Shown piece after piece: positions 6,421 through 14,576 of a DNA stretch of 64,000 nucleotides. A model generated the notes under the pieces. That model saw only the letters and a program-made list of their open reading frames with translations. It was not told the origin of the DNA and made no database searches. The first letter of the stretch is position 1, and every line of letters starts with the position of its first letter. The stretch is from contig JAFAFR010000050.1 in the NCBI GenBank assembly GCA_023423405.1, positions 186,001 through 250,000 on the forward strand, in the 5' to 3' direction. The DNA comes from Bacteroidota bacterium (lineage in GTDB: Bacteria; Bacteroidota; Bacteroidia; Chitinophagales; Chitinophagaceae). Position numbers and translations under genes: made by a program.

Positions 6421-8529
6421 GTGGCAGGTAGTATAAAAGGATTTCGGCAGAAGGACAGCACCGATTGTGGTCCGGCCTGCCTGAAAGTGATCCTAAATTA
6501 TTTTGGAAAAGAGGCGTCGCTTGCTGGCTTGCGGCATCTTACGGGAACTGATAAGAATGGAACAAGCATTTGGGGATTGGCCCGCGTTGCCCGCGAAAAC
6601 CAGCTTACAGCCAGGGCCGTTAAAATCTCATCCAATCAATTGTCGCTGGCAGGCTTCCCGGCAATTGCGCATATGAAGAAGGAAGCCGGGCAATATCATT
6701 ACGTGGTAGTAGCAGGCCTCCGGCGCACCAGGATCCGGTTGATGGACCCTGCCGATGGAAAATTGTTCTGGTGCAGGAAAGATGAATTTCTGCAACGATG
6801 GACGGGGATATTATTATTGTTGACTCCGCTTGCCGGCTTTATGCGTTCGGCAGGAAAGCCGGGTTTGTGGAGGAGGCTCTGGCTGTTGATGCAGGTACAA
6901 CAGCAATCGCTCCTCATGATGATGCTGGGAGCCGTTGCGTACACTTTGTTGGGTAGCGGTATGGCGATATTCCTGCAGCAATTGGTGGACCAGGTATTGG
7001 TATCGGGCGATACCGGTGCTTTGTATGTGATGTCCTTTCTTATGCTATTGGTTATTGCCTTGCAAGCGATACTTGGGTGGATCAGGGACTTGTTGGGGTT
7101 TCATACAGGTATGCGGATGGATACCATGTTGGTGACCGGATACATTTATCACCTTTTCCGGCTTCCGCTCTCCCTGTTACAGGGTTTCCGGACCGGTGAG
7201 ATCAGCAGCCGGTTGGGCGACGCCATCAAAGTTCGTTTGTTGATCAATGATATTGGTATGGGAATGGTGCTGCAATTGCTGATGATAGTGTGCACCGGCG
7301 CCATCATGTGGATGTACCATTGGAAGCTGGCACTGCTTGCTTTTGGTTCTGTTTCTTTTTTTGCCGGCATATACTATGTATCGCAACGGTACAACCGGAT
7401 CGTTCAGCGGAAACTGGCGGAGCATGGCGCAGCTTTTGAAGCCAGCCTGGTGGAAACGCTTGAAAGAGTTGAGATTGTTAAGTTTCGGGGATTGGAGGAT
7501 TGGGCCGGGAGAAGGGTGGAAGAAAAATGGATGGCGCTGGTGGATCTGATGCGCCGGGCTATAGTGACCAACATGGGATTGGAAACGATTACCGAAACAT
7601 TGAATAAATGCCTCGTGCTGCTGGTGCTGGTTGTGGGTGCCGGTGCGGTTTTACTGGGCAGCATGACAACAGGCGCTTTGTTGTCTTTTTATACATTGAT
7701 GGCATATTTCACAGCACCTATCGGCGCGCTCATTGGTTCGGTCCGGAATGTGCAGGATGCCATCATTGCGGCAGACAGGTTGTTCGAACTGACCGACCTG
7801 GAGCCGGAAGCATACGAAAACGAAAGCAGTATCCTGGATGCGGGAAAGTCTTCAGCGGCTATCCGTTTCGAGGATGTCGGTTTTAGTTATCCCAATGGGA
7901 AAAAAGTGTTTGATGCGCTGAACCTGGTATTGCAAACGGGACGCATACATGTTCTTACAGGAGCCAACGGATCTGGAAAATCAACACTGGCCGCGCTACT
8001 GCAAAGGCACTACCTGCAACAGGAAGGACAGATATATTGGGGAGAGCATCGTTTGTGCCAGTATTCGCTAAGAACCCTAAGAAAAAAAATAGCATGGGTG
8101 CCTGCCAAAGTGCAACTGTTTTGCGGTACGGTGTGGGAGAACCTTCGGCTTGATGAAGAGGAGCCGGATGTGGAGCGGATGCTGGCATGGTCGCGCCGCA
8201 CGGGATTTGACGAGGTCGTCTCCGGGTTGCCCGGCGGATATCAAACTGTAGTGGGAGAAAACGGATGGCAGCTCTCCGCCGGCCAGCAGCAAAAGCTTGC
8301 CATAACACGCGCATTGTACCAGGAGCCGGCCCTGCTCATCCTGGACGAAGCAATGGCGAACCTCGACGACGTGGCAGAACGTGCGATGCTGGAACTGTTC
8401 AGGGAACTGGCTGCCGCGGGAACGACGGCCCTCCTGATCACACACCGGAAAGAAACCCGGCAATGGGCCGATTGTTTGCATGTGCTGAAAGATGGCAGAT
8501 GCCTAAGCACGGCGATGGACCGGCAATAG
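6421..8529 (+). CDS. Peptidase-containing ABC exporter (C39 peptidase, membrane domain, ATPase)
   Basis: A 702-residue PCAT. The N-terminal C39 domain has Gln10, Cys16 (DSTDCGPAC), His93 (QYHYVVV) and Asp109 (LMDPADG), the full set for cutting double-glycine leaders. Hydrophobic segments at about 160-440 form the exporter core. The nucleotide-binding domain has Walker A GANGSGKST (514-522), Walker B LLILDEAMANLD and switch His675 (ITHRKE). Oddities: the Q-loop reads WVPAKVQLF, with Ala562 where exporters usually have Gln, and the signature is LSAGQ. GTG start at 6421, 2 bases after the adaptor stop. It should process and export the peptide encoded at 5069-5266. A convergent unrelated gene ends 2 bases downstream, so no room is left for an immunity gene. 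Confidence 0.92.
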   Translation: MAGSIKGFRQKDSTDCGPACLKVILNYFGKEASLAGLRHLTGTDKNGTSIWGLARVARENQLTARAVKISSNQLSLAGFPAIAHMKKEAGQYHYVVVAGLRRTRIRLMDPADGKLFWCRKDEFLQRWTGILLLLTPLAGFMRSAGKPGLWRRLWLLMQVQQQSLLMMMLGAVAYTLLGSGMAIFLQQLVDQVLVSGDTGALYVMSFLMLLVIALQAILGWIRDLLGFHTGMRMDTMLVTGYIYHLFRLPLSLLQGFRTGEISSRLGDAIKVRLLINDIGMGMVLQLLMIVCTGAIMWMYHWKLALLAFGSVSFFAGIYYVSQRYNRIVQRKLAEHGAAFEASLVETLERVEIVKFRGLEDWAGRRVEEKWMALVDLMRRAIVTNMGLETITETLNKCLVLLVLVVGAGAVLLGSMTTGALLSFYTLMAYFTAPIGALIGSVRNVQDAIIAADRLFELTDLEPEAYENESSILDAGKSSAAIRFEDVGFSYPNGKKVFDALNLVLQTGRIHVLTGANGSGKSTLAALLQRHYLQQEGQIYWGEHRLCQYSLRTLRKKIAWVPAKVQLFCGTVWENLRLDEEEPDVERMLAWSRRTGFDEVVSGLPGGYQTVVGENGWQLSAGQQQKLAITRALYQEPALLILDEAMANLDDVAERAMLELFRELAAAGTTALLITHRKETRQWADCLHVLKDGRCLSTAMDRQ

Positions 8530-8531
8530 CC

Positions 8532-9155
8532 TCATTCCTGCGGGTAGCTTGCCCATGCAGCCGTTTCCTGCAGCATGGCAGCCAGTTTTTTCTCCCATTG
8601 CTGCTGGGCCTCTGTATTTCTCGAATGATTGGTTTCGCTATCGTACTGTTTTTGAAAATCGGCTTGCTCCTTATTGACTCTTTGGTAAAGCGCGCTCACT
8701 CCTTTCTCGACATCTGCGGACTGAAGTGTACGCGTAGACAATTCTTTGTGCAGCATTCGTGTGAACAACTGGGAGATGTCGAAATGCCCCTGTTCATGCC
8801 GGAGAATACGGTCCGATTTATTTTTTGTCCAGGATTTGTGGGGGTAAAACACACAGGCTAAATAATATTCGAATTTGTTATCGCTATCCCAACGATACTG
8901 TATGAGAATGGAAGTGCTGGTAAGTGCTGCATTAGGCGAAGACGCTATAGGAGCGGCTTTGAAATCTGCCCAGGTAAGCGTACGGCGTTTTTTCCAGTCG
9001 ATCTGTTCTTTTTGCGCTGCCTGAAAATGCGAAGCAGCGTTTTGGGTGGGAGCCGGCTGGCCATCCACCTGATAAGACAGGCCAATCCAGATAAGGGCAT
9101 GCAGGAAGAATATCATCGGACAAATTTGGGCCAGAAAAACAAAAGCTGTAAGCAT
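8532..9155 (-). CDS. DUF922-type putative zinc protease, exported or membrane-anchored
   Basis: A 207-residue protein with an N-terminal hydrophobic segment (about residues 1-28) that is a signal peptide or anchor. The middle holds RTLTWADFKAAP and RILRHEQGHFDIS: the HEQGHF element is the HExxH-like zinc motif of the DUF922 family, followed by charged helices. Substrate unknown. The ATG at 9155 is chosen because the frame upstream of it would run through the pckA terminator and into pckA. The next gene upstream on this strand is pckA, but a terminator separates them. Confidence 0.75.
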   Translation of the reverse strand: MLTAFVFLAQICPMIFFLHALIWIGLSYQVDGQPAPTQNAASHFQAAQKEQIDWKKRRTLTWADFKAAPIASSPNAALTSTSILIQYRWDSDNKFEYYLACVFYPHKSWTKNKSDRILRHEQGHFDISQLFTRMLHKELSTRTLQSADVEKGVSALYQRVNKEQADFQKQYDSETNHSRNTEAQQQWEKKLAAMLQETAAWASYPQE

Positions 9156-9173
9156 TGAGTTGCTAAAATCTGG

Positions 9174-9203
9174 CAAAAAAATTCCGCCCTGCGACCAGGG
9201 CGG
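9174..9203 (-). terminator. Rho-independent terminator after pckA
   Basis: Minus strand CCGCCCT-GGTCGC-AGGGCGG (9203-9184) followed by AATTTTTTT. A 7-base-pair GC-rich stem with a T run, 28 bases beyond the pckA stop. Confidence 0.88.
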
Positions 9204-9231
9204 ACTGCAAGCAACGTTGAGACCGAAAAAA

Positions 9232-10839
9232 TCATTCAGGTTTTGGGGCGGCGGCCATGATGGAAGGATCGACGCCGGGAGCATATTTTGAAAAATTATT
9301 GATAAAAGCCCGGGCCAGTTTGCGGGCTTCCTGGTCATAGGCGTCCGTATCCTTCCAGGTATTACGTGGATTCAGTATTTCGCCAGGAACACCCGGACAT
9401 GCAAGGGGCACGGCTATGCCAAAAACAGGATCGGTGGTGTATTCGACCTCATCCAGTTGGCCATCCAGTGCCGCCTTGATCATGGACCTGGTATAGGCCA
9501 GCCGGATGCGTTGCCCCCTGCCATAGCTGCCGCCGGTCCAGCCGGTATTGACCAGCCAAACCTTTACCTGGTGCTTCTCCAGTTTCTCTCCCAGCATTTT
9601 TGCATAAAAACCGGGATGCAAGGGAAGGAAGGGCGCGCCGAAACAGGCGCTGAACGTGGACTTAGGTTCGGTAATACCAGTTTCAGTGCCCGCAACTTTT
9701 GCGGTATAACCCGAAATGAACTGGTACATCGCCTGCGCCGGGTTCAGTTTGGCGATGGGAGGCAGGATACCATATGCATCGCAGGTAAGGAAAAATATGT
9801 TTTCGGGGATTTGCCCGATGGCGGGATCGAGGGCGTTACCGATATAGGAAAGCGGATAGGAGACCCGGGTATTTTCCGTAATGCTCCCATCGTTGAAATT
9901 GATGGTATTGGTCCCGGGAAGGAAATTCGTATTCTCCACCAGCGCACCCCGGCGGATGGCAGCATAGATCTCAGGTTCCTTTTCTGCCGACAGGCCGATG
10001 CACTTGGCATAACAACCTCCTTCAAAATTGAAGACATTGGTATCGCTCCAGCCATGTTCGTCGTCGCCGATGAGTTTTCGCTCCGGGTCGGCACTCAGGG
10101 TGGTTTTTCCCGTTCCGCTGAGTCCGAAGAATAAGGCCGTATCCCCTTTTACGCCCTGGTTTGCCGAGCAGTGCATGGACAGCACCTGGTACTTCAGCGG
10201 CAGGAGGTAATTCAGCACGGTGAAGATGCCCTTTTTTGTTTCACCGGTATAGGCAGTGCCGGCAATGATGATGGTTTTGTGGCGGAAAGAAATGACCGAC
10301 GCATTTCCCTGGCGGGTTCCGCAATACACCGGATCGAGCAACAGACCCGGGGCAGACAAAATGGTCCAGTCCGGCTCAAAACCTTCCAGTTCCGATTCAT
10401 CGGGCCGGAGGAACATGTTATAGGCAAAAAGATTGATCCAGGGCTTTTCATTGATGATGCGGATGCGCATGCGGTAACGTGGGTCGGCACAGGCATAGGC
10501 ATCCCTGACCCACAGGTCGGGGCAGGCGGCAAGATATTCATTCACTACCTGGCGGATCCGGAAAAAATTTGCTTCCTCCAACGGGTTGTTAAACTCGTTC
10601 CAGAAAACGGTTTTTTCGGTTTCCTCATCCAGTACTATGAATTTGTCTTTGGGACTTCTTCCTGTAAACTGGCCCGTACTTACTACCAGTGCGCCGGTAT
10701 CGCTGAGGGTGCCTTCCTGGCGTTGCAGTGTTTCCTGTATCAGTTCTTCGGGGTCAGACTGGTAATGTACATGGTCGGCGTAGCGAAGTGAAGTGCTCAG
10801 CACCTGCTTAAAGGGCACGAGTAAACCTGGGATGGACAT
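9232..10839 (-). CDS. pckA: Phosphoenolpyruvate carboxykinase (ATP)
   Basis: A 535-residue ATP-dependent PEP carboxykinase, converting oxaloacetate and ATP to PEP, CO2 and ADP at the start of gluconeogenesis (or running in reverse in fermentation). Visible: GRSPKDKFIV, the kinase-1a P-loop GLSGTGKTTLSAD, the metal-binding IGDDEHGWSD, and NTGWTGGSYGRGQRI, all in the usual order; length is as expected. I chose the ATG at 10839 rather than the GTG at 10863 because a perfect -7 box (10870-10863) overlaps that GTG, which would put it at or before the transcription start. Divergent from the aminopeptidase gene. Confidence 0.96.
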   Translation of the reverse strand: MSIPGLLVPFKQVLSTSLRYADHVHYQSDPEELIQETLQRQEGTLSDTGALVVSTGQFTGRSPKDKFIVLDEETEKTVFWNEFNNPLEEANFFRIRQVVNEYLAACPDLWVRDAYACADPRYRMRIRIINEKPWINLFAYNMFLRPDESELEGFEPDWTILSAPGLLLDPVYCGTRQGNASVISFRHKTIIIAGTAYTGETKKGIFTVLNYLLPLKYQVLSMHCSANQGVKGDTALFFGLSGTGKTTLSADPERKLIGDDEHGWSDTNVFNFEGGCYAKCIGLSAEKEPEIYAAIRRGALVENTNFLPGTNTINFNDGSITENTRVSYPLSYIGNALDPAIGQIPENIFFLTCDAYGILPPIAKLNPAQAMYQFISGYTAKVAGTETGITEPKSTFSACFGAPFLPLHPGFYAKMLGEKLEKHQVKVWLVNTGWTGGSYGRGQRIRLAYTRSMIKAALDGQLDEVEYTTDPVFGIAVPLACPGVPGEILNPRNTWKDTDAYDQEARKLARAFINNFSKYAPGVDPSIMAAAPKPE

Positions 10840-10862
10840 ATGCTTAGCGTCGTTGATTGACA

Positions 10863-10870
10863 CAAATCTA
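10863..10870 (-). promoter_or_regulatory. -7 box of the pckA promoter
   Basis: Minus strand TAGATTTG (10870-10863), a perfect TAnnTTTG. The best -33 candidate, ATTG at 10898-10895, is 24 bases away and weak. This site decides the pckA start codon. Confidence 0.55.
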
Positions 10871-10992
10871 GGGGCTAGAAAATAGTTGTGCTAGCAATGT
10901 GTATGTGTTACATCATGGGTTTCATTTAACGAAAAGGCCATAACGTTTGAAATTATTAAATTCGTCTCGCATACCTATTAAATAACTTTCAT

Positions 10993-11008
10993 ACTAACAA
11001 ATGTTAGT
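10993..11008. promoter_or_regulatory. Palindrome ACTAAC-AAAT-GTTAGT upstream of the aminopeptidase gene
   Basis: Perfect 6-base arms around a 4-base spacer, adjoining a -7-like TTAGTTTG at 11004-11011 (one mismatch). The size and position suit a dimeric repressor site. No regulator gene is adjacent. Confidence 0.4.
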
Positions 11009-11056
11009 TTGCTGGATCACGAAATTTCAAATATTTGCCGGATATTGGGAACTTTT

Positions 11057-12367
11057 ATGAAACACCCCCTGCTCGACAGCCGGATTTTTACAGAAAACAG
11101 GAAAAGGTTTGTGCGGAAAATGGCGCCGCATTCCATTGCCATTTTTAACAGCAACGACGAATTGCCCTCCAATGGAGATGCACTCCACCCGTTCCGGCAG
11201 AATTCCGACCTGTACTGGCTGACTGGCATTGTGCAGGAGGAATCCATGTTGGTTTTGTTCCCGGATAACCCCGATCCCAAATACCGGGAATTCCTGGTGC
11301 TCACCCGCCCCAATGAACTCAAGGAAAAATGGGATGGATACTGCCTGAGGAAAGAACAGGCCACGCCCATCTCCGGTATACCGCAAATCGTTTGGCTCGA
11401 CAGCCTGGACGCGCTGCTCCAACCCATGATCCACCAGGCCGAAAACATCTATCTCAACACCAACGAGAACGACCGCAAGCACAACCTGGTTCCGGTTAAA
11501 GATTACCGTTATATAACGGAAATGAAACAACGCTACCCGCTGCACCAGTATATGCGCAGCGCTCCCATCCTTAAATCATTGCGTGCCATCAAATCGGCCG
11601 CAGAAGTGGCTGTTATCCAGGAAGCCATCCGGATCACCGCACGCACTTTCGGGCGTTTGCTGCAGTTTGTGCAACCGGGCGTAATGGAATATGAAGTGGA
11701 AGCAGAGATCTGGCATGAGTTCCTCCGCAACAGGGCAAGCGGACCCGCATACAACAGCATCATCGCCAGCGGCGACCGCGCGCGCATCCTGCATTATATT
11801 GAAAACAACCAGGCCTGTCTTGACGGCGAATTGTTGCTGATGGATTTCGGTGCCCAGTACGGTGGTTACAATGCCGACCTCACCCGTACCATTCCTGTGA
11901 ATGGAAAATTCACTAAAAGACAGAAGCAAGTCTATGATGCCTGTCTTTACCTTCACGATTACGCCAAATCTATTCTTAAGCCCGGCATTACCCTGCCCGA
12001 CTATACAGATAAAGTGGGTGCAATGGCCGGCAAAAAATTCGTGGAGATCGGCCTGCTCCGTAACTCGGACCTTAAGAACCAGGATAAAGACAACCAGGCC
12101 TGGCGCAAATACCTGTATCACGGCATCAGCCACCATCTTGGCATCGATGTGCACGACCCCGGCCCCCGCACCGAACCCGTGCAGGCCGGGATGGTGTTTA
12201 CCGTAGAACCCGGTATCTATATCGAAGAAGAAAAAATGGGCATACGTATTGAAAACAATGTATGGATCACCCGCACGGGCAACAAAGACCTGATGGCCGG
12301 CATTCCTCTTCAAACCAATGACATCGAAGCTGCCATGGCACGTAAAAACAAAACCTCCAAATCCTGA
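11057..12367 (+). CDS. Xaa-Pro aminopeptidase (aminopeptidase P family, M24)
   Basis: A 436-residue M24 metallopeptidase with the N-terminal creatinase-like domain (FRQNSDLYWLTGI) and the pita-bread catalytic domain. Dinuclear metal ligands are visible as Asp in LLMDFGAQYGGYNADLTRT (two Asp), His in GISHHLGIDVHD, Glu in FTVEPGIYI and Glu in IRIENNVWI. It removes N-terminal residues before proline. No signal peptide, so cytosolic. I chose the ATG at 11057; an in-frame TTG at 11009 overlaps the promoter-like region. The pssA gene begins 1 base after its stop codon, and purS and rsmI follow tightly, so these four form a likely operon. Confidence 0.9.
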   Translation: MKHPLLDSRIFTENRKRFVRKMAPHSIAIFNSNDELPSNGDALHPFRQNSDLYWLTGIVQEESMLVLFPDNPDPKYREFLVLTRPNELKEKWDGYCLRKEQATPISGIPQIVWLDSLDALLQPMIHQAENIYLNTNENDRKHNLVPVKDYRYITEMKQRYPLHQYMRSAPILKSLRAIKSAAEVAVIQEAIRITARTFGRLLQFVQPGVMEYEVEAEIWHEFLRNRASGPAYNSIIASGDRARILHYIENNQACLDGELLLMDFGAQYGGYNADLTRTIPVNGKFTKRQKQVYDACLYLHDYAKSILKPGITLPDYTDKVGAMAGKKFVEIGLLRNSDLKNQDKDNQAWRKYLYHGISHHLGIDVHDPGPRTEPVQAGMVFTVEPGIYIEEEKMGIRIENNVWITRTGNKDLMAGIPLQTNDIEAAMARKNKTSKS

Positions 12368-12368
12368 T

Positions 12369-13133
12369 ATGAAACAGATTCCCAACCTTTTTACACTCCT
12401 CAACCTGGTGTTTGGTTTTCTTGCCATCATCGCGGTTCTTCAGAATGGCATTGGCATTGGAACTGGTCCTGGTGGTGAATACCTGGTGGACTTTCCCGAG
12501 CGCATCTGGCTCGCCTCCCTGTTTATTGCGCTTGCCGCTGTTATAGATTTCCTCGATGGTTTTGTGGCCAGGATGCTTAAAGCGAGCAGCGAAATGGGAA
12601 AGCAACTCGATTCCCTTGCAGATGTGGTAAGCTTTGGCGTTGCGCCCGGCCTGATCCTCTACCAGTTGCTCCGCCTGAGTTATGCCCGCGAAACAAACGG
12701 GCTGGAAGTGTCTATGCTCTGGCTGCTGCCGGCTGTACTGGTACCCTGCGCAGCCGCCTACCGGCTCGCCCGCTTTAACATTGACCCGGGCCAGGCCTAT
12801 GGATTCAAAGGCGTGCCCGTGCCAGCCGCGGGTTTGGTGGTGGCTTCCCTTCCTTTGATCTACTGGCATACGGAAAACACTACCGTTTATAACCTGCTCC
12901 TGAACAAATGGGTGCTCTATGCCGTGATACTGGCATTGAGCTGGCTGATGGTAAGCACGCTTCCGCTCCTTGCTTTCAAGTTCCGCAACTATTCTGTGCG
13001 AAGCAATCTTCCACAATACCTGCTGATCGCAATCGCAATACTGGCGGCCGTTTTGCTGAAATGGGCGGCAATGCCGGTCGTTTTCCTTGCTTACATTGTC
13101 CTATCTTTGATCTTTAAAACAAAACAAGAATGA
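12369..13133 (+). CDS. pssA: CDP-diacylglycerol--serine O-phosphatidyltransferase
   Basis: A 254-residue membrane enzyme making phosphatidylserine, the precursor of phosphatidylethanolamine. The CDP-alcohol phosphotransferase motif D-G-x2-A-R-x8-G-x3-D-x3-D is complete in DFLDGFVARMLKASSEMGKQ followed by LDSLAD. N-terminal KQIPNLFTLLNLVFGF is typical of bacterial PssA. Six to eight hydrophobic helices. The ATG lies 1 base after the aminopeptidase stop codon and the gene overlaps purS by 4 bases (ATGA). Confidence 0.92.
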   Translation: MKQIPNLFTLLNLVFGFLAIIAVLQNGIGIGTGPGGEYLVDFPERIWLASLFIALAAVIDFLDGFVARMLKASSEMGKQLDSLADVVSFGVAPGLILYQLLRLSYARETNGLEVSMLWLLPAVLVPCAAAYRLARFNIDPGQAYGFKGVPVPAAGLVVASLPLIYWHTENTTVYNLLLNKWVLYAVILALSWLMVSTLPLLAFKFRNYSVRSNLPQYLLIAIAILAAVLLKWAAMPVVFLAYIVLSLIFKTKQE

Positions 13134-13375
13134 CTTTTTCAGTACAGGTTAAAGTAATGCCCCTCAAAGAACTGCTCGACCCGCAGGGAAAAGCCGTAAT
13201 GGGTGGCTTGGGTAACCTCGGGCTCTCCGCTATACAGGATGTGCGCATCGGTAAGAACATCAGCCTCCAGGTCAATGCCGCTTCCGCCGAAGAGGCCCGC
13301 AGCATTGCAGAACAGGCTGCCAAAAAACTGTTGGCAAACCCCGTAATGGAGCAGTTCGAAATCAGCATCAACTGA
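13130..13375 (+). CDS. purS: Phosphoribosylformylglycinamidine synthase subunit PurS
   Basis: An 81-residue PurS, the small bridging subunit of the three-part FGAM synthase (PurS-PurQ-PurL) in purine synthesis. Seen: VQVKVMPLKELLDPQGKAV, a central VRIGKNISLQV, and a helix AEEARSIAEQAAKKLLANP. Length is as expected. purQ and purL are not in this window, and the placement between pssA and rsmI is not an obvious purine context. Overlaps the pssA end by 4 bases, implying coupled translation. Confidence 0.88.
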   Translation: MTFSVQVKVMPLKELLDPQGKAVMGGLGNLGLSAIQDVRIGKNISLQVNAASAEEARSIAEQAAKKLLANPVMEQFEISIN

Positions 13376-13379
13376 TCCT

Positions 13380-14048
13380 GTGCTGTATCTTGTTCCATCG
13401 CCCATTGGTAATCTCCAGGATATTACCCTCAGAGGTCTGGAAGTGCTCCGGTCGGTGGACCTTATCCTTGCGGAAGATACCCGCAATACCATCCGCCTGC
13501 TACAGCATTTTAATATAGAGAAACCAATCACGCCTTATCACCAGCACAACGAGCACCGTGTTTTGCAGCACCTGGTGGACCAGTTGCTGGCAGGAAAAAA
13601 AATGGCGGTGGTCACCGATGCCGGCACGCCGGGTATTTCAGATCCCGCTTTTTTACTGGTAAGAGAATGTGTGCGCCAGGGTGTTCGCGTGGAATGCCTG
13701 CCGGGTGCTACGGCCTTTGTTCCCGCACTGGTGAACAGCGCCCTGCCCATCAGCCGCTTTTGTTTTGAAGGATTTCTGCCGCTTAAAAAAGGACGGCAAA
13801 CCCTTCTCAAAAAACTGGCCACGGAAGAACGCACCATGGTGTTGTACGAATCGCCGGTGCGACTCGTAAAGACCCTCGACGACCTGGTCAGTTTCCTGGG
13901 GCCCGACAGGCAGGCCTGCGTTTCCAGGGAGCTCACCAAAATGTTTGAAGAAAATCGCCGCGGCACCCTGCAGGAACTGGCTGACCATTACCGTGATAAA
14001 ACGGTAAAAGGCGAAATCGTGCTGGTGGTAGGTGGCTTGCCCGACTGA
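13380..14048 (+). CDS. rsmI: 16S rRNA (cytidine(1402)-2'-O)-methyltransferase
   Basis: A 222-residue SAM-dependent methyltransferase of the tetrapyrrole-methylase fold, modifying C1402 in the ribosomal P site. Visible: LYLVPSPIGNLQDITLR at the N-terminus, LAEDTRNT, VTDAGTPGISDPAF, LPGATAFVPAL and FEGFLP, all RsmI hallmarks. It starts with GTG at 13380, 4 bases after the purS stop codon. It is shorter than E. coli RsmI (286 residues), lacking most of the C-terminal extension, as is common in Bacteroidota in my recollection. Confidence 0.9.
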   Translation: MLYLVPSPIGNLQDITLRGLEVLRSVDLILAEDTRNTIRLLQHFNIEKPITPYHQHNEHRVLQHLVDQLLAGKKMAVVTDAGTPGISDPAFLLVRECVRQGVRVECLPGATAFVPALVNSALPISRFCFEGFLPLKKGRQTLLKKLATEERTMVLYESPVRLVKTLDDLVSFLGPDRQACVSRELTKMFEENRRGTLQELADHYRDKTVKGEIVLVVGGLPD

Positions 14049-14107
14049 TTTTGTGATTTTTTTATAAGCTGCCATTCGATATTTGTGAAAACCAATGTTT
14101 AGATTCT

Positions 14108-14557
14108 ATGCGATCGATTGTTTTTAGTTTAATGGCCCTGGTTTTAGTAGCAATTTCCCATCCTGCCCAGGCACAGATCCGTAAAATACCCGTAGTGGTT
14201 ACCGACGCTTTCAAATACAAATACCGCAATGCGGAAAGCGTGGAGTGGAAGGATAAACTTTCCCATTACCAGGTAAGTTTCCAGTTGAGTGGTGATAAGT
14301 ACGACGCAGTGTTCAAGAACGACGGCACCTGGAGCGGTTCCCAGAAACTCATCACCAAAGACGACCTGCCCCAGGCAGTGGAAGAGGGGCTCGACAAAAG
14401 CAAGTATGCCGACTGGGACGTTGACACGTATTACCAACTGATCTTCCCTGATGACCGTGTAGAGTACCGGCTCCTGGTAAGAAAATCCGATATCAATAAA
14501 CGGGACCTTACATTTACAGAAAAAGGCCGCTTGCTGAAAGACAAGCTCACGCTCTGA
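14108..14557 (+). CDS. Secreted PepSY-like (beta-lactamase-inhibitor-like) protein
   Basis: A 149-residue exported protein with a signal peptide ending near residue 22 (SHPAQAQ). The mature part has two beta-rich units (NAESVEWKDKLSHYQVSF and DWDVDTYYQLIFPDDRVEYR), matching the PepSY-like family often labelled 'putative beta-lactamase-inhibitor-like' in Bacteroidota. The biochemical role is not known. A -7-like GATATTTG lies at 14078-14085. The gene lies 19 bases before the M1 peptidase and may be its periplasmic partner, which is inference only. Confidence 0.7.
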   Translation: MRSIVFSLMALVLVAISHPAQAQIRKIPVVVTDAFKYKYRNAESVEWKDKLSHYQVSFQLSGDKYDAVFKNDGTWSGSQKLITKDDLPQAVEEGLDKSKYADWDVDTYYQLIFPDDRVEYRLLVRKSDINKRDLTFTEKGRLLKDKLTL

Positions 14558-14576
14558 TTAAACTCCCATCCACCAT

